Shown here: positions 23,663-30,042 of the stretch, piece after piece | Layout of the letters: every line of letters begins with the position of its first letter | Position numbering within the stretch: position 1 is the first letter of the stretch | NCBI GenBank assembly: GCA_900770225.1 | Contig: CAAGJU010000397.1 | Span: forward strand, 1-38,405 | From: Lachnospiraceae bacterium | Lineage (GTDB): Bacteria; Bacillota; Clostridia; Lachnospirales; Lachnospiraceae | Length of the DNA stretch: 38,405 nucleotides | Reading direction: 5' to 3' | Notes under the pieces: model-generated | Seen by the model: the letters and a program-made list of their open reading frames with translations, nothing else | Told to the model about the DNA's origin: nothing | Databases searched by the model: none | Program-made: the position numbers and the translations under genes

Positions 23663-26089
23663 GTGAGAAAGTGGAAGATTGGCAAGTGGAAGAATATTGT
23701 CGGCGCGGCATTGGCGATTTCGCTGATGTCCGGCCTTGTTGCTCAGAATATCTATGCCAGTGATGCATCTGACGGTTCTGTGCAGACAGAATCGCAGATG
23801 GTGGAGATGACGCAGGATGAAGGGTCTGCCGATGGTCAGAGCACGTCCTCTGCGCAGATCAGTACGGAGGATGGTATGGTCATCCGTCAGGACGACGGGG
23901 AGACACCGGCGACTGAGACTGTGTCGGACTCAGCAGAGACTGTTGCAGACGATCACATCAGCTCTGCGGTAACAACGGAAAACGTGATGGAGGATGGAAC
24001 AGAGACCAGCGCGGATCAGTTTTCTGTACAGGCAACGCTGCTGGGGGAAGTGGATACTGCTCAATATATTATTCAGTATGATGACACAACGACGATTCAT
24101 TCCATAAACTATGGTGGCAGCACCATTATTCTGTTTTGTATGAATAATATGCTGCACTGGCCGCATGCGGTGCAAGGTAATATTGATTCTGTTCCTAAAT
24201 ACAGTGAAGAGACAATAGAACGGTTTCTGGATAATAATAACATTAGCGACGAAAATGTTCGGGAAAATTTCATCAATGTTTTAACAAATCTTCTGTATCT
24301 TGGCTATCCTTATAATGGCTTGGGCATTTATCAGATTAGCAGCACGCAGACACAGATGACAGAGGGGCAATTTGATAACTTTTTAATCCCCCCGGATAAG
24401 CTTCGCAGTGATTTCCCGGATAGTATTGGAAATAATAATTTTAAATATTCAGACAGCATAAGTGATAGTGAACGAACAAACCTTAATGCCTTCCTTATCG
24501 AAGTCGGAAAACTTTTCCATACAAACAATAAGACGGATTCAGGATTGACCTATACAGATATAACAGCGTTAACTTTCTGGAAAGCTGCATACTGTATTAT
24601 TAATGCTCCTAGTGATACAGACCCACTAACATATTATTCAACAGTATTTAATAATTATTCAGGAAATACCATAACTGAAAGGGAGGCATACAGTGCCACT
24701 TCGAATGCCGTTTGGACTTTGATGTATGAATCTGGGATCCCAAGCAATAATTTTAATAGTCGCGAAACCTTAGTACAGACAATTCTGACGAAAGCAAAAG
24801 ACACTAAGAACATTCTTTCTGAAGAACCGTCCGAAAAGGATGTACAGATACGTGGCGAAAAAACATTTACTTATGATGAAATAGCTCAGAAATGGCTTAC
24901 GGGAGAACTGACGCTTGTAACACCAGAAGGAAATAACTCCTATTTTTCACTTAAACTTCCAAGTGGTGTTTCAGAGAAGGATGGGAAAACGATGATCCGT
25001 GGTGGAGAGAGTTTTTCGCTCGTGGCAGACACAAAACCGGCGACATCTACTTCGATAAGTCTGACGGCCGATGTCCCCTGGATGAAAGGCAATCTCAAGG
25101 TTTTTTATACGAATGAGATTACTGCGACTGATAGTAAAGCTTTTCAGAACATGGTAGGTGCTGAAATCAAGACGACACATGTCACAGCCTCAACCGATAT
25201 TACCCTGGCTGGGACGTCGGACCCGAGTCCGACCCCGACACCGAGCGCAACGCCGACCCCGAGTGCAACGCCGACCCCGAGTATAACCCCGACGCCGAGC
25301 GCAACGCCGACACCGAGCGCAACGCCGACACCGAGCGCAACGCCGACCCCGAGTATAACCCCGACCCCGAGTGCGACTCCGACGCCAAGCGTAACACCAA
25401 CGCCTGATCCTGATACGTTATCTGATATCACAGAGTTCCACTTTATGAAGATATGGGATGACAACAATAATCAGGATGGTTTTCGGCCATCCGCTACGGC
25501 GTATGCCGCTGTCCTGCACCTGATGAACGGAGAGGAAGAGGTTGCCGGTGCAGTGCCATCGGTGACGGACAACGGTGACGGCACCTATACAGTCACCTAC
25601 AGCAACCTTCCGGTGAAGCAGGGAGGCGTGCTGGCTGTATACATGGTAAAAGAAGATGCTGTAGAAGGCTACACGGCTGATCAGGAGGTTGTTGCCAATG
25701 GCGGAACACTGACGAATACCCATGTTCCCGGATCGAATCTGACCGGCGATTCTGATCCCAATAAAGAAAATAAATCTTCAAACGATTCGGGCACCGACAC
25801 CGGGGATTCAGGTAATGACACCGGAAACTCAGGCAATGACACTAAGACAGATAATGGCTCCGGTACGACTACTTCGAATCAGAACGGCAGCTCAGGATCG
25901 TCAACCGTTGTAAACAAGACGGTGGGTTCGACGGTGAACACCGTTACTTCATCAGCGACAACGACAGGCAGCCAGACACCGGCGACAGGCGATCATACGC
26001 CGATACTTCCGTATGGCATTGCCGTTGTTGCATCGGCTGCAGTCCTCCTGATTTTACTTCGCAGACGAAAAAAACAGATACACGGCTGA
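23663..26089 (+). CDS. Cell-wall-anchored surface protein with thioester-like and Cna-B domains
   Basis: This is a secreted, adhesin-like protein of 808 residues. A long signal peptide (hydrophobic core about 12-28) ends near ASDAS. A thioester-type (TQXA) region spans about 125-420. Its Cys is in ILFCMNN (Cys159), but the partner motif reads TSNAVW (Ser347) where active members have TQxA. A Pro/Thr repeat stalk (about 520-582) and a Cna-B domain with KIWDD and LTNTH (about 590-690) follow. The end carries TPATGD, a hydrophobic helix and an RRRKK tail, a non-canonical sortase signal. GTG 23663 is preferred because AAGGAGG lies 8 bases upstream. Codon use in the AT-rich middle differs from neighbouring genes. 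Confidence 0.85.
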   Translation: MRKWKIGKWKNIVGAALAISLMSGLVAQNIYASDASDGSVQTESQMVEMTQDEGSADGQSTSSAQISTEDGMVIRQDDGETPATETVSDSAETVADDHISSAVTTENVMEDGTETSADQFSVQATLLGEVDTAQYIIQYDDTTTIHSINYGGSTIILFCMNNMLHWPHAVQGNIDSVPKYSEETIERFLDNNNISDENVRENFINVLTNLLYLGYPYNGLGIYQISSTQTQMTEGQFDNFLIPPDKLRSDFPDSIGNNNFKYSDSISDSERTNLNAFLIEVGKLFHTNNKTDSGLTYTDITALTFWKAAYCIINAPSDTDPLTYYSTVFNNYSGNTITEREAYSATSNAVWTLMYESGIPSNNFNSRETLVQTILTKAKDTKNILSEEPSEKDVQIRGEKTFTYDEIAQKWLTGELTLVTPEGNNSYFSLKLPSGVSEKDGKTMIRGGESFSLVADTKPATSTSISLTADVPWMKGNLKVFYTNEITATDSKAFQNMVGAEIKTTHVTASTDITLAGTSDPSPTPTPSATPTPSATPTPSITPTPSATPTPSATPTPSATPTPSITPTPSATPTPSVTPTPDPDTLSDITEFHFMKIWDDNNNQDGFRPSATAYAAVLHLMNGEEEVAGAVPSVTDNGDGTYTVTYSNLPVKQGGVLAVYMVKEDAVEGYTADQEVVANGGTLTNTHVPGSNLTGDSDPNKENKSSNDSGTDTGDSGNDTGNSGNDTKTDNGSGTTTSNQNGSSGSSTVVNKTVGSTVNTVTSSATTTGSQTPATGDHTPILPYGIAVVASAAVLLILLRRRKKQIHG
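25221..25405 (+). repeat. Pro/Thr/Ser coding repeats of the surface-protein stalk
   Basis: Tandem 18-base and near-18-base units encode PTPSAT, PTPSIT and PTPSVT. The variation is mostly in the Ala/Ile/Val codon and in silent positions. Such stalks extend the binding domain from the wall. Confidence 0.9.
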
Positions 26090-26173
26090 GAGGCGGTTTG
26101 AGAAAATAACTGCATGTCTGAGGAGTTGGCAAGAAATCAGGCATGCAGCTGGATGAAAAAATTATTAAATCAG

Positions 26174-26214
26174 ACAGGGGGATACCAGAATAAGAAGTTA
26201 TTGGTATTCCCTGC
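26174..26214. terminator. Hairpin between the surface-protein gene and abiEii
   Basis: GGGGATACCA pairs with TGGTATTCCC (one G-U) around about 14 bases. On the minus strand it is followed by a T-rich stretch, so it may end the AbiE transcript. An earlier hairpin (CTGCATG/CATGCAG, 26110-26148) lies closer to the surface-protein gene. Confidence 0.45.
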
Positions 26215-26227
26215 TGAAAGCTATGGA

Positions 26228-27039
26228 CTATAATGAAGATAACGTGTTTAAACAATTTATGATGCGTTCGAACGCTACAGATGCATTGATTCTCAGCCAA
26301 TTATCCCTTCCGCTGTTTTCTACCGATTTGGCAAAATCTTTATTGCTAAAAACCTTTTTAACACGACGTATTATGTCATGCATATCATTTTCATACATTC
26401 CCGGATCATCAAGAATATATGTATGAATGCATATAAGCAGTTTTTTGTAATCTACATATTCCGCAAGATAACAGAGGTCGAACACATCTTTTACTCTTCC
26501 GGAAAATGTACCGAACTTGACAAGCGCTCTTAGTTTTTCTGCAAATATCTGCTCTTTTGAATTCATCAATAAACATACGCCTTCATTATCATGGCATACA
26601 TCAAAGCAGAACTCATCCTGTTTAATCTGGATATTTTTGTGAACACCAAGATCCATCTTCGTTTTCAGTGAATGACCTGTATCGTCTTTTATACAATCCA
26701 AACACGCTTTCCACGATACTCTTGCTGAGACAGTTCCTCGATTTTTCCCGATATCTGAAGCGTTATTCCTTCAAGGACATTTAGCTTTTTAACAAACTTA
26801 TGGATAGCTGATTCGTCTATAGGGTATTTGATGAAATCGAAGTCTATATCTCTTGTGGCGCGCCGCACATCACCTGTAATACTGCGCATAACCACACCGC
26901 CCTTGATAGTAACATTTCGATTCATGGTGCTCTCGGATATTGCCTTTAATACAATATCCTGACACACTCTTGCCTCTGCCAGAAGTTCTGAATATCCTTC
27001 ATCGACATATTGTGCTGTCATTTCCTCAAAATTTACCAC
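26228..27039 (-). pseudogene. abiEii: AbiEii-type nucleotidyltransferase toxin, frameshifted
   Basis: AbiEii toxins of type IV toxin-antitoxin systems are nucleotidyltransferases. The first part (GTG at 27039 down to about 26700) has the motif GGVVMRSIT...RRATRDIDFDF. It then stops after GKRVWIV. The next part continues one frame away with IKDDTGHSLKTKMDLGVHKN and later QIFAEKLRALVKFG...VKDVFDLCYL, the normal C-terminal half. One missing base near 26700 would explain it and would restore VWIV-IKDD. Its start overlaps the abiEi stop by one base (TAGTG). It is either a true inactivation or a sequence error; no classic slippery heptamer is present. Confidence 0.82.
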
Positions 27040-27587
27040 TAAAAAACCTCCGTTCGCAATGTCCTGACAACTTTATCGCTTTTTGGTACTGACTCGGCAT
27101 AATCCCTTATTTTTTCGGCCCTGAGCTGAGGTAATGCTCTTCGGTAATTTCCAAGTATCTCTTTGTAATAATTAAAGGGCAGCTTGCTCTTGTATCTGAT
27201 TAACTCAATAAGCATCCTTTCGCGGTTGAAAATCTGAATCTCATATCCTCTGTAATCGATTGTTGTAGCACCCAGTCCGAGCAATTCCCTGGGCATGAAA
27301 ATCTGTTTCACACGGGAATCCGCTATGGGAGCAGCTTCCCTTTTTGTAGCCATGAAACATGCATCCGGCACCTCGTCAGTAAAATCATATAAATAAAACG
27401 CTGTTTCCATCGTAATGATCGCTTTGGGATACTTATATGAAAGCAATGCCAGTTCCGGAACGTGTTCTTTGTCCGAATATATGCCTTTATCTACCCGAAA
27501 AAGTTTTCCCTCCGCAACCATTCGGTTGATATAATAATCCGATCCATATTCTTTTAGACATTCAGCCCGTGTTTTCAACAAATTCAT
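27039..27587 (-). CDS. abiEi: AbiEi-type antitoxin and transcriptional autoregulator
   Basis: This is the antitoxin partner of AbiEii. Known AbiEi proteins have an N-terminal winged helix that represses their own promoter and a C-terminal domain needed for antitoxicity. Here residues 1-50 (YINRMVAEGKLFRVDKGIY) form the winged-helix start and the following ALLSYKYPKAIITMETAFYLY is family-typical. The later IQIFNRERMLIELIRYKSKLPFNYYKEILGNYR also fits. ATG 27587 has AAAGG just upstream; GTG 27590 is an alternative. The upstream inverted repeats at 27623-27713 are good candidates for its binding sites. The downstream toxin gene is broken. Confidence 0.85.
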   Translation of the reverse strand: MNLLKTRAECLKEYGSDYYINRMVAEGKLFRVDKGIYSDKEHVPELALLSYKYPKAIITMETAFYLYDFTDEVPDACFMATKREAAPIADSRVKQIFMPRELLGLGATTIDYRGYEIQIFNRERMLIELIRYKSKLPFNYYKEILGNYRRALPQLRAEKIRDYAESVPKSDKVVRTLRTEVF

Positions 27588-27622
27588 CACCTTTCAACAA
27601 ACATCTGCATTTTATTAAATTT

Positions 27623-27713
27623 TGCATAGGATTATATAAATGTGACATCTTCCAGAGAATCTGTCAATACGAAATTCAATAATCCTATGCAATTTATTCT
27701 GTTTTGCATAGGA
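27623..27713. promoter_or_regulatory. Inverted-repeat operator of the AbiE operon
   Basis: TGCATAGGATTAT (27623-27635) and ATAATCCTATGCA (27679-27691) are perfect inverse complements. A third copy of the core, TGCATAGGA, lies at 27705-27713. They lie 36-126 bases upstream of abiEi. AbiEi proteins are known to repress through inverted repeats in this position. The remainder of the 27588-27920 gap up to the aldo/keto reductase shows no gene. Confidence 0.75.
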
Positions 27714-27920
27714 AAACATGTAATCCAATTCAGCCGTTATGCATTGAGCATATAGTCGTTTTTGAGTCGTTTTTGGGGAAGAGTGCGCAGGTTGTGAATT
27801 TTACTACCAGGGTGGGGCATTCAACCGTTCTGCCGGGCAGTATCGACAGATGAAGAATTAAATCGTAAGATAGAAATGAATTTCACAATAGTACAGATTC
27901 TTCTGCAGGAGGCAATCAGA

Positions 27921-28889
27921 ATGAAGTACGGAACTATTCCCGGTATCAACAAGCCGGTTTCAAGGATTTTTTACGGGACGGCGGCCATGCCGTTTTTTAC
28001 AGGTGAGGATGCACACGAGCTGTTTGATGCCATGTATGACCTCGGCATCACTGCGTATGACACGGCGAGAGTGTACCAGCTCTCAGAAAAATCTCTGGGC
28101 AAATGGATGGCACTGCGGAATAACCGTGAGAAGGTTGTGGTGCTGTCGAAGTGCGGACATCCGGATCCTGACGGCAGGAAACGCGTGAATGAGAAGGATA
28201 TGCGGGCTGATCTCCGGCAGTCGCTGGAATATCTGCAGACGGATTATATCGACATCTATCTGCTGCACCGCGATGACCCGGAGGTGCCGGCCGGAACGAT
28301 TGTCGAGATTTTCAACGCCATGCACGCAGAGGGAAAAATCGGCGTTTTCGGCGGCTCCAACTGGACGCATCAGCGGGTTGAGGAAGCCAACGAATACGCC
28401 TACAAAAATAATCTGATCCCGTTCACGGTTTCGAGTCCGAATTACGGGCTTGCAGAGCAGGTGCATGATCCGTGGGGCGGCGGATGCGTATCCATCTCCG
28501 GACCTTCAGAGAAAGATGCGCGCCGCTGGTATGCGGAACATCAGATGCCGGTGATTGCTTACTCCAGTCTCGGGCGCGGGATGTTTTCCGGCAGGGTGAA
28601 GAGCACCGACAGGGATCATATCGAAGATCTTCTGGACAGCTTTGCCGTCAAAGGATATGTCAGCGACGGTAACTTTGAGCGGCTGCGTCGCTGTGAGATC
28701 CTGGCTGAGCGGAAGGGCGTCAGCGTATCCCAGATCGCTTTGGCGTATATTTACGCGGGCAATATGAATACTTTTGCCATTGTCAGCACACGGAATCCGG
28801 AGCGGATGAAGACCAATGCGGCTGCACTTGATGTGGAGCTGACGAAGGACGAGGTCAGCTGGCTGGATCTGGAGCGGGACTCTGTTTGA
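27921..28889 (+). CDS. Aldo/keto reductase
   Basis: This is an NAD(P)H-dependent carbonyl reductase with a TIM-barrel fold. The catalytic tetrad is complete: Asp and Tyr in YDTARVYQLSE, Lys in VVVLSKCGHP and His in IYLLHRDDP. The later VIAYSSLGRGMFSG and AIVSTRNPERM segments match the cofactor-binding region. GGAGG lies 8 bases before ATG 27921, which is preferred over an in-frame start at 27876. The 322-residue length is standard. The gene stands alone, divergent from abiEi and followed by a terminator. Its physiological substrate cannot be assigned. Confidence 0.92.
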   Translation: MKYGTIPGINKPVSRIFYGTAAMPFFTGEDAHELFDAMYDLGITAYDTARVYQLSEKSLGKWMALRNNREKVVVLSKCGHPDPDGRKRVNEKDMRADLRQSLEYLQTDYIDIYLLHRDDPEVPAGTIVEIFNAMHAEGKIGVFGGSNWTHQRVEEANEYAYKNNLIPFTVSSPNYGLAEQVHDPWGGGCVSISGPSEKDARRWYAEHQMPVIAYSSLGRGMFSGRVKSTDRDHIEDLLDSFAVKGYVSDGNFERLRRCEILAERKGVSVSQIALAYIYAGNMNTFAIVSTRNPERMKTNAAALDVELTKDEVSWLDLERDSV

Positions 28890-28943
28890 GTGGATGCCAG
28901 CTGGAAGAGAAAACAGTAAAAAGTCAATATTAGGGATTTTAAT

Positions 28944-28989
28944 AGAAAAGGACTGCTATACCAATGAAACGGTGTGGCAGTCCTTTTCT
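28944..28989 (+). terminator. Intrinsic terminator after the aldo/keto reductase
   Basis: AGAAAAGGACTGC pairs with GCAGTCCTTTTCT. The loop is about 20 bases and contains a short CC/GG pairing. Confidence 0.88.
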
Positions 28990-29046
28990 GCAAGTATCAA
29001 GATGATTCCTGTCGCAGAAAAAGATTGAAAATATGCAGGAGAAGGC

Positions 29047-29084
29047 TTGATTTATTATTATCATATGATAATATAATCATATGA
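29047..29084 (+). promoter_or_regulatory. Promoter and operator of the metal-resistance operon
   Basis: TTGATT (29047) and TAATAT (29069, 16-base spacing) or TATAAT (29072, 19-base spacing) form the promoter. ATTATCATATGATAAT (29057-29072) is a perfect palindrome within it, and its core TCATATGA recurs at 29077-29084. AT-rich dyads overlapping the promoter are where SmtB/ArsR repressors bind. Confidence 0.7.
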
Positions 29085-29177
29085 ACGAAAGATCATAAAA
29101 ATAATAAAAGCGATGATAACAAAAGTCCCTGATAATGATGAAATTCTAATCAAAACATCAGGAAAGGAGGCGCGCAG

Positions 29178-29501
29178 ATGTCGGGTAATTGCGAAAAGGT
29201 CGAGCATCTGATCACCAATATTACGGAGACCGAGCTCAGTGACCTGGCGGAGCTGTTCAAGGTATTCGGTGATTCCACGAGGATCCGGATCCTGTACGAT
29301 CTCTTTGAAAAGGAAAAAAACGTGACAGAGATCTGCGATGATCTGGAGATGAACCAGTCGGCGGTTTCACATCAGCTGAAAATTCTGAAAACGTCGAAGC
29401 TGATCCAGGCGCGGCGGGATGGCAAGGCGATGTATTATTCGCTGGCTGATGACCATGTGAAGACGATCATTGCCATGGGCAAGGAGCATATCGAAGAGTA
29501 G
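29178..29501 (+). CDS. SmtB/CzrA-type zinc-sensing ArsR-family repressor
   Basis: This is a winged-helix metal-responsive repressor of 107 residues that lets go of its operator when metal binds. The recognition region reads DDLEMNQSAVSHQLKILKTSKLI. The last helix has the complete alpha-5 metal site of SmtB and CzrA, with Asp, His, His and Glu in DDHVKTIIAMGKEHIEE. No CxC motif of the arsenic or cadmium (alpha-3N) sensors is present, so zinc or a similar ion is the likely signal. AAGGAGG precedes ATG 29178. It heads the operon with a stand-alone HMA protein and a P-type ATPase and lies behind an AT-rich palindromic operator. Confidence 0.9.
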   Translation: MSGNCEKVEHLITNITETELSDLAELFKVFGDSTRIRILYDLFEKEKNVTEICDDLEMNQSAVSHQLKILKTSKLIQARRDGKAMYYSLADDHVKTIIAMGKEHIEE

Positions 29502-29572
29502 AGCTGATAGAACTACAGAAGTGCAGTGATATAAGTTGTCTGGCCGCTGAATGGCGGGGAAAGGTGTGAACT

Positions 29573-29788
29573 ATGAAGAAAAAATACAAATGCGAGATCG
29601 ACTGCGCAGCGTGCGCACAGAAGGTTGAGGATGCGGTGAAGAAGATTGACGGTGTCAATGATGCACGGGTCAATTTTATGATGCAGAAGTTCACGCTGGA
29701 TGCGGACGACGCCCGGTATGATGACATTCTGCAGCAGTGCATTGAGGAAGGAAAAAAGATCGAGCCGGACTTTAAAGTCGAGATCTGA
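29573..29788 (+). CDS. Stand-alone heavy-metal-associated (HMA) domain protein
   Basis: This 71-residue ferredoxin-like HMA domain carries the metal motif in EIDCAACAQKVE. The DCxxC form is typical of zinc, cadmium and lead domains more than of copper chaperones. The ATPase downstream lacks an N-terminal HMA, so this protein probably supplies that domain in trans and delivers metal to the pump. GGGGAAAGG lies upstream of ATG 29573. Its last 12 codons are duplicated after the stop codon (29751-29822), and only a stop separates the two copies. Confidence 0.88.
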   Translation: MKKKYKCEIDCAACAQKVEDAVKKIDGVNDARVNFMMQKFTLDADDARYDDILQQCIEEGKKIEPDFKVEI

Positions 29789-29822
29789 AAAAAGATCGAG
29801 CCGGATTTCAAAGCCGAGATCT
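29751..29822 (+). repeat. 36-bp tandem duplication at the 3' end of the HMA gene
   Basis: Two adjacent 36-base copies (29751-29786 and 29787-29822) differ at three positions. In the reading frame they would encode KKIEPDFKVEI, stop, KKIEPDFKAEI, stop. Two of the three differences are silent. The junction codon is TGA, where the first copy has GGA. Confidence 0.9.
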
Positions 29823-30042
29823 GAAGCATGAAGCAGTACATAATCAGCCATTCAGCAACGTTCCGAAGTGAATGAAATATCTGATTCAGCAGAGGCCTCC
29901 GGGACAAAAATACAGCCCATACCTCTGCCGATTTTCGGAAAAGCGGCATCATACAGACATCATAGTGATAGATCCGGTTATCATACTTATGACATCCACA
30001 TCATACTTATACACTCACATCAAAATATAAAAGGACTTACAT

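Noticed and set aside
25221..25405. CRISPR-like repeats
   Set aside because: The repeats are in-frame Pro/Thr codons within a surface protein, with no spacers of constant length and no cas genes.
26689..26720. Programmed -1 frameshifting in abiEii
   Set aside because: No X-XXY-YYZ slippery heptamer or downstream stimulatory structure is visible at the break; a missing base is simpler.
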